The position numbers and the translations under genes are program-made. From NCBI GenBank assembly GCA_903879775.1, contig CAIRMY010000283.1, positions 1 through 7,628 on the forward strand: DNA of 7,628 bases, in the 5' to 3' direction. This document shows positions 1 through 5,772 of the stretch, piece by piece. Positions within the stretch are counted from its first letter, which is position 1. Each line of letters begins with the position of its first letter. Below the pieces are notes generated by a model. The model made no database searches, was not told where the DNA came from, and worked only from the letters and a program-made list of their open reading frames with translations. The stretch comes from an uncultured Bacteroidota bacterium. GTDB taxonomy: Bacteria > Bacteroidota > Bacteroidia > NS11-12g > UBA955.

Positions 1-144
1 ATGCGTATGGCTGGTAGAACAGGTGGTGAAAGAGTGAAAGCTACAAACTTATCGATTTTGAAAATTGATGCTGAAAGAAACCTATTGGTAATCAAAGGTT
101 CAATTCCAGGTCATAATGGTTCAACTGTAATAATTGAGAAATAA
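1..144 (+). CDS. rplC: 50S ribosomal protein L3 (uL3), C-terminal 47 residues, 5' end outside window
   Basis: The first frame is open from base 1 and ends in TAA at 142-144, giving 47 residues. It begins MRMAGRTGGERVKATNLSIL and ends GHNGSTVIIEK. The RMAGR(M/T)GG motif followed by a short beta-rich tail with the pattern LLVIKGSIPG is the C-terminal end of bacterial L3, a 23S rRNA-binding protein that acts early in 50S assembly and sits near the peptidyl transferase centre. The full protein is about 205-210 residues, so roughly three quarters lies upstream; the ATG at base 1 is an internal methionine, not the start. The position directly before rplD is the S10-operon order. The gap to rplD is 4 nt. 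Identification is firm from motif plus context. Confidence 0.96.
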   Translation: MRMAGRTGGERVKATNLSILKIDAERNLLVIKGSIPGHNGSTVIIEK

Positions 145-148
145 GATC

Positions 149-775
149 ATGGAAGTTAAAGTTTTAAATAAACAAGGTGCAGAAACTGGTCGTACAGTAA
201 CTTTGTCAACCGATATTTTTGGTGTAGAACCTAATGATCATGCGATCTATTTAGATGTTAAGCAGTATATGGCAAACCAACGTCAAGGTACGCACAAAAC
301 AAAAGACAGAACTGAAATTTCACGTTCTACGCGCAAAATTTTCCGTCAAAAGGGAACAGGTGGAGCGCGTCATGGTTCATTGAAGAGTGGTATTTTTGTG
401 GGTGGTGCTAGAATTCATGGTCCACGTCCAAGAGATTATTCATTCAAATTGAATAAGAAATTAAAGCGTTTGGCTCGTATTTCTGCTTTATCATACAAAG
501 CAAAAGACAATCAAATAGTGGTTGTTGAAGATTTCAACATGTCAAATCCGAAAACAAGCGAATTTGTAGGATTGTTGAAAGCATTGAATGTAACTGGAAG
601 ATCTTTATTCGTTACTCCTGATACAGATAAAAACATTTATTTGTCGGGTCGTAACATTGAAGGTAACACAGTGATGCGTGCAGCAGATTTAAATACCTAT
701 GAAGTATTAAAAGCTTCTAGTTTAATATTAACAGAAAGTTCTATTTCTAAAATAGAGGAGACTAATAAAAAATGA
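149..775 (+). CDS. rplD: 50S ribosomal protein L4 (uL4)
   Basis: This 208-residue protein is the usual length for bacterial L4. L4 binds 23S rRNA domain I and sends a long loop into the peptide exit tunnel; in E. coli it also represses its own operon, which is not shown here. The tunnel loop is visible at about residues 58-98: Arg/Lys-rich, with FRQKGTGGARHGS at 65-77 and IHGPRPRDYSFK after it. K68 corresponds to E. coli Lys63, a macrolide-resistance position, and is wild type. I chose the ATG at 149 (MEVKVLNK) because L4 starts this way and because the TTG at 134 would overlap rplC. The stop is TGA, overlapping the rplW start as ATGA, which suggests coupled translation. Confidence 0.97.
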   Translation: MEVKVLNKQGAETGRTVTLSTDIFGVEPNDHAIYLDVKQYMANQRQGTHKTKDRTEISRSTRKIFRQKGTGGARHGSLKSGIFVGGARIHGPRPRDYSFKLNKKLKRLARISALSYKAKDNQIVVVEDFNMSNPKTSEFVGLLKALNVTGRSLFVTPDTDKNIYLSGRNIEGNTVMRAADLNTYEVLKASSLILTESSISKIEETNKK

Positions 776-1056
776 TACTGAAAAAACCATTGATAACTGA
801 AAAGATGACTTCTCTCATGGATAAGCGTGGTCAGTATGGTTTCGTTTGTGATCACAGATCTACAAAAGACGAAATCAAAAAGGCTATCGAAGATTTCTAT
901 GGGGTTGAAGTTGCTTCAGTTAACACCATGATCACACGGGGGAAAGTACGTAAAAATCGTCGTACAGGCCAAATCTCCGGATATACTAACAAGTATAAAA
1001 AGGCAATAATTACATTGAAAGAAGGATTTAACATAGACTTTTACGAAAATATCTAA
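772..1056 (+). CDS. rplW: 50S ribosomal protein L23 (uL23)
   Basis: The 94-residue product is L23, which lies at the exit of the peptide tunnel and is the docking site for trigger factor and SRP in bacteria. The N-terminal PLITEK motif is at residues 6-11. An alpha/beta core follows (KDEIKKAIEDFYGVEVASVNT), and then the basic stretch GKVRKNRRTGQISGY at about 58-72, the rRNA-binding extension, with a final beta strand KKAIITL. Length and motif order match the family. The ATG shares four bases with the rplD stop (ATGA at 772-775). A weak AGGAG at 756-760 is 11 nt from the start, too far to be a good ribosome site, so re-initiation from rplD is the more likely route. Confidence 0.97.
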   Translation: MILKKPLITEKMTSLMDKRGQYGFVCDHRSTKDEIKKAIEDFYGVEVASVNTMITRGKVRKNRRTGQISGYTNKYKKAIITLKEGFNIDFYENI

Positions 1057-1058
1057 TC

Positions 1059-1895
1059 ATGGCAGTACGTCGTTTAAAACCAACCACTCCAGGTCAAAGA
1101 TTTCGCGTAGCGAATACCTTTGAGGAGATTACTACAGATAAACCAGAAAAGTCGTTATTGGTTCCTATTAAAAGAACCGGTGGACGTAACAACCAAGGTC
1201 GTATGACAATGCGATTCATTGGTGGTGGTCACAAGCGTAGATACCGTATCATTGACTTCAAAAGAAATAATTTTGGAGTGATTGGTGAGGTTAAAACAGT
1301 AGAATACGATCCAAATAGAAGCGCATTTATTTCTTTAGTGGAATACGCTGATGGAGAGAAAAGATACATTATTGCTCCAAATGGCATTAAAGTAGGACAA
1401 AAAGTAGAGCAAGGCCCGGGTATATCACCAGAGGTTGGAAATGCTTTATTGTTAACTGAAATTCCATTGGGAACATTAATTCATAATATTGAAATGTCTC
1501 CAGGCCAAGGAGCTAAGATTTGCAGAAGTGCAGGATCATACGCTCAATTAATGGCTCGTGAAGGCAAATATGTAGCAATTAAATTGCCGTCAGGTGAAAG
1601 TCGTTTAATATTGTCTGCTTGTTTGGCAACAATTGGTTCGGTTTCGAACAGCGAACATAGCCAAGAGGTAAAAGGTAAAGCAGGACGTTCAAGATGGTTA
1701 GGAATTCGTCCTAGAACAAGAAGTTCGGTGATGAACCCAGTGGATCACCCGATGGGTGGTGGTGAAGGTCGTAGTAAAGGTGGTCAACCAAGATCACGTA
1801 ACTTGATCTACTCACAAGGCCAGAAGACTCGTGCTCCGAAGAAAGGTAGCTCGAAGTTAATTATCGAAAGAAGAAAGTCTATACGCAATAAGTAA
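1059..1895 (+). CDS. rplB: 50S ribosomal protein L2 (uL2)
   Basis: The 278-residue product is L2, one of the most conserved ribosomal proteins, needed for subunit association and placed close to the peptidyl transferase centre. The N-terminal RNA-binding part carries GGRNNQGRMTMRFIGGGHKR (41-60), followed by the OB-like domain with VEYDPNRSA (81-89). The SH3-like C-terminal domain includes SAGSYAQLMAREGKY. The family signature NPVDHPMGGGEGR is at 226-238; H230 matches the conserved E. coli His229. The tail KTRAPKK then IIERRK is typical of Bacteroidota. The start ATG lies 2 nt after the rplW stop and gives the expected MAVRRLKPTTPGQR beginning. It is slightly longer than the 273-residue E. 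coli protein, without any obvious insertion. Confidence 0.98.
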   Translation: MAVRRLKPTTPGQRFRVANTFEEITTDKPEKSLLVPIKRTGGRNNQGRMTMRFIGGGHKRRYRIIDFKRNNFGVIGEVKTVEYDPNRSAFISLVEYADGEKRYIIAPNGIKVGQKVEQGPGISPEVGNALLLTEIPLGTLIHNIEMSPGQGAKICRSAGSYAQLMAREGKYVAIKLPSGESRLILSACLATIGSVSNSEHSQEVKGKAGRSRWLGIRPRTRSSVMNPVDHPMGGGEGRSKGGQPRSRNLIYSQGQKTRAPKKGSSKLIIERRKSIRNK

Positions 1896-1914
1896 AATTT
1901 AGAGAAAAAGCGAA

Positions 1915-2172
1915 ATGGCAAGATCCATAAAAAAAGGACCCTTTGTAGACATCAAATTGATGCACAAAGTAGACGTCTTGAACGATTCAAAGAAAAAAAC
2001 AGTGATCAAAACTTGGTCACGTAGAAGTTTAATTATCCCTGATTTTGTAGGGCATACTTTTGCAGTGCACAACGGAAATAAATTTATTCCTGTATATGTA
2101 ACTGAGAACATGGTAGGTCATAAGTTAGGTGAATTTGCTCCAACTAGAACATACAAAGGACACGGAAAATAA
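1915..2172 (+). CDS. rpsS: 30S ribosomal protein S19 (uS19)
   Basis: The 85-residue product is S19, a head protein of the 30S subunit that forms a complex with S13 and contacts the A-site tRNA and 16S rRNA. The start MARSIKKGPFVD and the middle WSRRSLIIPDFVGHTFAVHNG are classic. The C-terminal signature is at about 58-80 (IPVYVTENMVGHKLGEFAPT), ending in RTYKGHGK. Length is close to the 92-residue E. coli protein, with a shorter tail. The gene follows rplB after 19 nt of A-rich sequence (AGAGAAAAAGCGAA before ATG) with no Shine-Dalgarno, the usual Bacteroidota arrangement. An opposite-strand open frame at 1899-2111 is a shadow of this gene. Confidence 0.98.
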   Translation: MARSIKKGPFVDIKLMHKVDVLNDSKKKTVIKTWSRRSLIIPDFVGHTFAVHNGNKFIPVYVTENMVGHKLGEFAPTRTYKGHGK

Positions 2173-2179
2173 TACTAAA

Positions 2180-2551
2180 ATGGAAGCTAAAGCAATTTTA
2201 AGAAACTGTCCGTTGTCACCACGTAAAATGAGATTGGTGGCGGATTTGGTAAGAGGTCAGCGTGTAGAAAAGGCGTTGAATATTCTTCAATTTAACCAAA
2301 AACCTACGTATGCTATCTATTTGAGCAAATTAATTAAAAGCGGAATTGCAAACTGGGGTATCATTAACCCAGAAGATCGTATCGAAGATGGTGAATTATT
2401 TATCAAAACCATTATGGTCGATGGCGGTGTTACGATGAAGCGTTTAAGAACTGCTCCTCAAGGTAGAGGATACAGGATTAGAAAAAGATCAAACCACGTA
2501 ACAGTGATAATTGATAGTTTAAAGAATATTAAAAACGAAACGGAAGCATAA
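2180..2551 (+). CDS. rplV: 50S ribosomal protein L22 (uL22)
   Basis: This 123-residue protein is L22, which binds all six 23S rRNA domains and lines the exit tunnel with a beta-hairpin. The N-terminal SPRKMRLVADLVRG is at residues 13-26. The long helix region reaches to SGIANWG. The hairpin is VDGGVTMKRLRTAPQGRGYR (80-99), followed by IRKRSNHVTV. M86-K87-R88 correspond to the E. coli 82-84 triplet whose deletion gives macrolide resistance, and they are intact. I use the ATG at 2180: the frame stays open upstream to a GTG at 2129, but that lies inside rpsS and adds 17 residues unlike L22. The protein lacks the longer N-terminal extension that I recall in Bacteroides. The gap to rpsS is 7 nt. 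Confidence 0.97.
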   Translation: MEAKAILRNCPLSPRKMRLVADLVRGQRVEKALNILQFNQKPTYAIYLSKLIKSGIANWGIINPEDRIEDGELFIKTIMVDGGVTMKRLRTAPQGRGYRIRKRSNHVTVIIDSLKNIKNETEA

Positions 2552-2553
2552 AC

Positions 2554-3297
2554 ATGGGACAAAAAACAAACCCTATAGGATTTCGTCTTGGTATTATCCG
2601 TGGTTGGGATTCTAACTGGTACGGAGGAAAAGACTACGGCGATAAATTGGTAGAAGACGAAAAGATTCGTAAATATCTATCTGTACGTATTCCGAAAGGA
2701 GGTATCGCGAAAGTTATAATCGAACGTACCTTAAAGCGTATCACATTAACCATTAATACTTCTAGACCGGGTATTGTCATTGGTAAAGGTGGTCAAGAAG
2801 TAGATGCTATTCGTGAGGAAATAAAGAAAATTACTGGTAAAGATGTTCAAATCAATATCAATGAGATTAAACGTCCTGAATTGGATGCTCGTTTGGTAGG
2901 TGAGAATATTGCTCAACAAATTGAGAATCGTTTTTCGTACAAACGTGCGATTAAAAACGCGATTCAAGGTACCATGAAAATGGGTGCTGATGGAATTAAA
3001 GTTCGTATCAGTGGTCGTTTGAATGGTGGTGAGATAGCTCGTTCAGAAATGTACAAAGAAGGAAGAACTCCGCTACATACGTTGCGTTCTAACATCGACT
3101 ATGCATTGGTTGAAGCGCAAACAGTATATGGTAAAATCGGTATAAAAGTATGGTTGTGTAAAGGTGAAATTTATGGTAAAGTAGATTTGTCTCCACAAAC
3201 AGAAACCGAGAGAAAAGGTTCAAATAATAACAGAGGAAACGATAGAAGAGACCGTGGAGGTCGTGACCGTCGTGACCGTCGTCGTAATAATGCATAA
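2554..3297 (+). CDS. rpsC: 30S ribosomal protein S3 (uS3) with Arg-rich C-terminal tail
   Basis: The 247-residue product is S3, at the mRNA entry channel of the 30S subunit, where it contributes to mRNA unwinding. It starts MGQKTNPIGFRLGI. A type II KH domain follows, with the GKGG loop at 77-80 in RPGIVIGKGGQEVDAIREEI. The C-terminal domain has SGRLNGGEIARSE (153-165) and GRTPLHTLRSNIDYA. The mRNA-channel basic residues of E. coli (R131, R132, K135) appear as K130, R131 and K134. From about residue 217 the sequence becomes a low-complexity tail rich in Arg, Asp, Gly and Asn (RRDRGGRDRRDRRRNNA at the end), making the protein somewhat longer than E. coli S3 (233). The start is 2 nt after rplV. 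Confidence 0.98.
   Translation: MGQKTNPIGFRLGIIRGWDSNWYGGKDYGDKLVEDEKIRKYLSVRIPKGGIAKVIIERTLKRITLTINTSRPGIVIGKGGQEVDAIREEIKKITGKDVQININEIKRPELDARLVGENIAQQIENRFSYKRAIKNAIQGTMKMGADGIKVRISGRLNGGEIARSEMYKEGRTPLHTLRSNIDYALVEAQTVYGKIGIKVWLCKGEIYGKVDLSPQTETERKGSNNNRGNDRRDRGGRDRRDRRRNNA
3261..3282 (+). repeat. Short 9-bp tandem repeat in the 3' end of rpsC
   Basis: The unit TCGTGACCG occurs twice in tandem (3261-3269 and 3270-3278), followed by a partial third copy TCGT. In frame it encodes Arg-Asp-Arg repeats in the basic tail of S3. A nearby related GACCGTGGAGGT just upstream fits the same origin. Such short in-frame repeats can expand or shrink by slippage without breaking the frame, which could explain variable tail length between relatives; that is inference. 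Confidence 0.6.
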
Positions 3298-3301
3298 GGA
3301 G
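3296..3301 (+). promoter_or_regulatory. Strong Shine-Dalgarno site (AAGGAG) before rplP
   Basis: AAGGAG overlaps the last two bases of the rpsC TAA stop and is followed by a 7-nt spacer (TAGAAAG) to the rplP ATG at 3309. Spacing and sequence are ideal for pairing with the 3' end of 16S rRNA. Most other genes in this window lack such a site. Confidence 0.75.
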
Positions 3302-3308
3302 TAGAAAG

Positions 3309-3734
3309 ATGCTGAGTCCAAAAAGAACGAAATTTAGAAAACAACAGAAAGGCCGTGTACACGGTATGGCTACAAGAGGTCATCGCGTAGTATTCGGTAG
3401 CTTTGGTTTAAAATCGCTTGAGCCTCACTGGATTACTTCTCGTCAAATAGAAGCAGCCAGGATTGCATTAACACGTTATTTAAAGCGTGAAGGACAAGTG
3501 TGGATCAGAATTTTCCCTGACAAACCCATTACGAAAAAACCTGCAGAGGTTCGTATGGGTAAGGGTAAAGGAGCTCCTGAATATTGGGTGGCAATCGTTA
3601 AACCAGGAACAATTATGTTTGAGGTAGCGGGTGTACCTATGGAAATTGCAAAAGAGGGTATTCGCCTTGCAGCACAAAAATTACCTGTGTCATGTAAGTT
3701 TGTTGTACGTCCTGATTATCACGAGGAGGCTTAA
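3309..3734 (+). CDS. rplP: 50S ribosomal protein L16 (uL16)
   Basis: The 141-residue product is L16, a late-assembling 50S protein that contacts the A-site tRNA elbow and organises 23S rRNA near the peptidyl transferase centre. It starts MLSPKRTKFRKQQKGR. RGHRVVFGSFGLKSLEPHWI is at 23-42, RQIEAARIALTRYLKREG at 45-62, and the hallmark RMGKGKGAPEYWVA at 82-95. R82 lines up with E. coli Arg81, the residue hydroxylated by the oxygenase YcfD/RoxA; whether this organism modifies it cannot be told. The C-terminal end includes GVPMEIAKEGIRLAAQKLP. The length matches the family (136-144). It follows rpsC by 11 nt and has an unusually good Shine-Dalgarno for this lineage. Confidence 0.98.
   Translation: MLSPKRTKFRKQQKGRVHGMATRGHRVVFGSFGLKSLEPHWITSRQIEAARIALTRYLKREGQVWIRIFPDKPITKKPAEVRMGKGKGAPEYWVAIVKPGTIMFEVAGVPMEIAKEGIRLAAQKLPVSCKFVVRPDYHEEA
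3724..3729 (+). promoter_or_regulatory. Strong Shine-Dalgarno site (AGGAGG) before rpmC
   Basis: AGGAGG lies inside the last codons of rplP (GAG GAG GCT TAA) with a 7-nt spacer to the rpmC ATG at 3737. It could arise by chance from two Glu codons, but the distance is optimal, and GAG is chosen where GAA would encode the same residue. Confidence 0.6.
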
Positions 3735-3736
3735 AC

Positions 3737-3970
3737 ATGAAATTCGAAGAAATTAAATCATTGCCAAACAAAGAGTTGGTAGAACGTTACAGAGAAGAGC
3801 GCAAACTTTTACAAAAAATGAAGTTTCAAAATGCTGTATCTCAAATTGATCATCCTCATATGTTGAAGGAAACTAGAAAGAATATCGCACGTATGTTAAC
3901 TGAATTAAATTCACGTAGAAGTGATTCTGAATATCAGGCATACCTTAAAAAAACTAGTGAAGAAAATTAA
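3737..3970 (+). CDS. rpmC: 50S ribosomal protein L29 (uL29)
   Basis: The 77-residue, almost wholly helical product is L29, a small protein beside L23 at the tunnel exit. It begins MKFEEIKSLPNKELVERY, a typical L29 start (E-I-K/R-x-L-x-x-x-E-L). It carries the family signature in MLKETRKNIARMLTEL at about 42-57, preceded by KMKFQNAVSQIDHPH, where Q-x-x-H/P is usual. It is about 10 residues longer than most L29 proteins because of a charged tail (SDSEYQAYLKKTSEEN). The start is 2 nt after rplP and the stop shares one base with the rpsQ start (TAATG), so translation of rpmC and rpsQ is probably coupled. Confidence 0.96.
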   Translation: MKFEEIKSLPNKELVERYREERKLLQKMKFQNAVSQIDHPHMLKETRKNIARMLTELNSRRSDSEYQAYLKKTSEEN

Positions 3971-4230
3971 TGGAAACAATTAGAAACTCCAGGAAAGAAA
4001 TCATAGGCACCGTAACTAGTGCTAAAATGGACAAAACCATTGTGGTTGCCATTGTTCGTAGTGTGAAACACCCGAAATATGGTAAATATTTTAAGAAAAC
4101 TAAAAAGTTTGCTGCTCATGACGAAACAAATCAATGTGGTGAGAACGATATCGTTCGAATCATGGAGACACGTCCTTTGAGTAAAAACAAATGTTGGAGA
4201 TTAGTAGAAATCGTAGAAAAAGCGAAATAA
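3970..4230 (+). CDS. rpsQ: 30S ribosomal protein S17 (uS17)
   Basis: The 86-residue product is S17, a primary 16S rRNA-binding protein with an OB fold that is needed early in 30S assembly. The first strands are IIGTVTSAKMDKTIVVAI (11-28), then KHPKYGKYFKKTKKFAAHDE (33-52). The family signature is at about 59-71 (NDIVRIMETRPLS). The usual first Gly of that signature is Asn59 here, and the Arg commonly found in SKNK-R-W is Cys75; both are single changes in an otherwise standard protein and do not suggest loss of function. The ATG overlaps the rpmC TAA by one base. In E. coli this gene ends the S10 operon, but only 1 nt separates it from rplN here. Confidence 0.97.
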   Translation: METIRNSRKEIIGTVTSAKMDKTIVVAIVRSVKHPKYGKYFKKTKKFAAHDETNQCGENDIVRIMETRPLSKNKCWRLVEIVEKAK

Positions 4231-4231
4231 C

Positions 4232-4600
4232 ATGGTACAACAAGAATCAAGACTAAAAGTTGCTGATAACAGCGGTGCCAAAGAGGTACTTTGTATTAGA
4301 GTATTGGGTGGTACCGGTAGACGCTATGCAAGTGTTGGCGATAAAATCGTTGTCAGCGTTAAGCATGCTATGCCAGGTGGAAACATCAAAAAAGGAGCGG
4401 TATCTAAAGCTGTTGTAGTTCGTGTGAAAAAAGAAATTCGCAGAGCAGACGGTTCTTACATTCGTTTCGATGAAAATAGCTGTGTGTTGTTAAACAACTC
4501 AGATGAACCAAGAGGTACGCGCATCTTTGGTCCAGTGGCAAGAGAATTGCGCGATAAACAATTTATGAAAATCGTGTCATTGGCACCAGAAGTTCTATAA
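4232..4600 (+). CDS. rplN: 50S ribosomal protein L14 (uL14)
   Basis: The 122-residue product is exactly the usual L14 length. L14 sits on the intersubunit face of 50S, forms a bridge with 16S rRNA, and is the binding site of the silencing factor RsfS. It begins MVQQESRLKVADNSGAKEV. GDKIVVSVKHAMPGGNIKKG (37-56) is the central signature region, followed by VVVRVKKEIRR and the end block GTRIFGPVARELRD (95-108). In E. coli rplN is the first gene of the spc operon with its own promoter. Here it begins 1 nt after rpsQ, leaving no intergenic space for a promoter or terminator, so read-through from the S10 genes is the simple reading. Confidence 0.98.
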   Translation: MVQQESRLKVADNSGAKEVLCIRVLGGTGRRYASVGDKIVVSVKHAMPGGNIKKGAVSKAVVVRVKKEIRRADGSYIRFDENSCVLLNNSDEPRGTRIFGPVARELRDKQFMKIVSLAPEVL

Positions 4601-4602
4601 TT

Positions 4603-4929
4603 ATGGGAAAAAGCGCATTTAAATTACACATCAAAAAAGGCGATACTGTTTTAGTATTGGCTGGTGATGATAAAGGGAAGTCTGGTAAAGTATTAACAGT
4701 TTACCCTGAAAAAAATAGAGCCATTGTAGAAGGTTTGAATTTGGTGAGTAAACACCGCAAGCCTACAGCTCAGAATACAAGTGGTAAAATTGATAAAATT
4801 GAAGCCCCTATGCACATGTCTAATCTAATGGTCATGGTTGGTGGTAAACCTACAAGAATTGGCCGTAAATTTGACGAGAACAATAAGCTTCAACGTTATG
4901 CTAAAAAGACTGGAGACCTTATTAAATAA
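4603..4929 (+). CDS. rplX: 50S ribosomal protein L24 (uL24)
   Basis: The 108-residue product is L24, which starts 50S assembly by binding the 5' end of 23S rRNA and later lies near the tunnel exit. The KOW motif occupies about residues 10-37 (IKKGDTVLVLAGDDKGKSGKV and following). The family continues with GLNLVSKHRKP (45-54) and a domain with EAPMHMSNLMV. The C-terminal PTRIGRKFDENNKLQRYAKKTGDLI is also standard. Length is in the usual 100-110 range. It follows rplN by 2 nt and precedes rplE by 6 nt, with an AT-rich, Shine-Dalgarno-free start region. Confidence 0.97.
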   Translation: MGKSAFKLHIKKGDTVLVLAGDDKGKSGKVLTVYPEKNRAIVEGLNLVSKHRKPTAQNTSGKIDKIEAPMHMSNLMVMVGGKPTRIGRKFDENNKLQRYAKKTGDLIK

Positions 4930-4935
4930 AATATT

Positions 4936-5487
4936 ATGAGTTACGTTCCAAGATTAAGAGATAAATATACAGCTGAAGTAGTTCCTGCGATGATGGAAAA
5001 ATTCAATTACAAGAATATAATGCAAATTCCTTGCATCACTAAAATTGTTTTGAACCAAGGTGTAGGTGCTGCCGTGAATGATAAAAAACTAGTAGATGCT
5101 GCCATCGATGAGATGTCAAAAATTACTGGTCAAAAAGCACAAGCTACTTATTCTAAGAAAGCAATTTCTAACTTTAAATTAAGAGAGAATATGCCTATTG
5201 GTTGCAAGGTTACTTTGCGTAAAGAAAGAATGTTCGAGTTTTTAGATCGTTTGATCTCTGTAGCTCTTCCTCGTGTTCGTGATTTCCAAGGTTTGGAAGT
5301 TAAAGGATTTGATGGTAGAGGTAACTGGACAATGGGTATCACAGAGCAAATCATTTTCCCTGAAATTGATATTGATAAAGTGAACAGAATTACAGGTATG
5401 GATATCACTGTGGTAACTAGTGCTAAAAACGACGAAGAGAGTTTAGAATTGTTAAAATTAATGGGTTTCCCTTTTAAATCAAAATAA
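4936..5487 (+). CDS. rplE: 50S ribosomal protein L5 (uL5)
   Basis: The 183-residue product is L5, a 5S rRNA-binding protein of the central protuberance that also contacts the P-site tRNA. It begins YVPRLRDKY. The family signature IPCITKIVLNQGVG is at about 31-44, TGQKAQATYSKKAISNFKLR at 64-83, and the conserved GCKVTLR at 89-95. The C-terminal part has RDFQGLEVKGFDGRGNWTMG (115-134) and FPEIDIDKV. Length is a little over E. coli (179), normal for the phylum. In E. coli, S8 represses the spc operon by binding mRNA at the start of rplE; I did not find a comparable hairpin and make no claim for it. An opposite-strand open frame of 119 codons inside it is a shadow. Confidence 0.98.
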   Translation: MSYVPRLRDKYTAEVVPAMMEKFNYKNIMQIPCITKIVLNQGVGAAVNDKKLVDAAIDEMSKITGQKAQATYSKKAISNFKLRENMPIGCKVTLRKERMFEFLDRLISVALPRVRDFQGLEVKGFDGRGNWTMGITEQIIFPEIDIDKVNRITGMDITVVTSAKNDEESLELLKLMGFPFKSK

Positions 5488-5490
5488 GAC

Positions 5491-5760
5491 ATGGCAAAAG
5501 AAAGCATGAAAGCCAGACAGCGTAAACGTGAAGCAATGGTTGCTCGCTACGCTGAAAAACGCGCTAAGTTAAAAGCGGAAGGTAATTATGAAGAATTACA
5601 AAAAATTCCTCGTAATGCATCTCCTGTGAGATTGAGAAATCGTTGTAAAATTACTGGTAGACCCAGAGGATATATGCGTGTTTTCGGAGTTTGTAGAAAT
5701 CAATTCCGTCAACTAGCTAGTGATGGTAAAATTCCAGGTGTAACTAAATCAAGTTGGTAA
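5491..5760 (+). CDS. rpsN: 30S ribosomal protein S14 (uS14), zinc-free long type
   Basis: The 89-residue product is S14 in the 30S head, close to S3, S10 and S19. It is the long C-minus form: there is no pair of CxxC zinc-binding motifs, only two separate cysteines (C52 and C68). The N-terminal basic helix is MAKESMKARQRKREAMVARY. The C-terminal signature is NRCKITGRPRGYMRVFGVCRN (50-70), ending RQLASDGKIPGVTKSSW. Being zinc-free, it does not need replacement under zinc starvation, unlike the short C-plus form of about 61 residues. It lies 3 nt after rplE and 12 nt before rpsH, the standard spc order. Confidence 0.98.
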   Translation: MAKESMKARQRKREAMVARYAEKRAKLKAEGNYEELQKIPRNASPVRLRNRCKITGRPRGYMRVFGVCRNQFRQLASDGKIPGVTKSSW

Positions 5761-5772
5761 AATAAAAATAAA

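Noticed and set aside
134..148. Upstream TTG start adding five residues to L4
   Set aside because: It would overlap rplC, uses a rare start codon, and L4 homologues begin at the MEVKV-type sequence encoded from ATG 149.
2129..2179. Upstream GTG start adding 17 residues to L22
   Set aside because: The added part is an out-of-frame reading of the end of rpsS and does not resemble any L22 N-terminus; ATG 2180 has a normal A-rich leader.
4900..4960. Possible S8-binding regulatory hairpin at the start of rplE, as in E. coli
   Set aside because: I could not identify a convincing helix resembling the 16S rRNA S8 site by eye; a covariance search would be required to claim it.
4012..5428. Exact 16-base repeat GTAACTAGTGCTAAAA at 4012-4027 (rpsQ) and 5413-5428 (rplE)
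   Set aside because: Both copies encode Val-Thr-Ser-Ala-Lys in frame at conserved positions of S17 and L5, so shared codon choice explains the match; no flanking similarity.
5148..5507. 119-codon open frame on the minus strand inside rplE
   Set aside because: It lies wholly opposite rplE and the first bases of rpsN, has no recognisable protein features, and is explained by codon bias of the highly conserved L5 gene.
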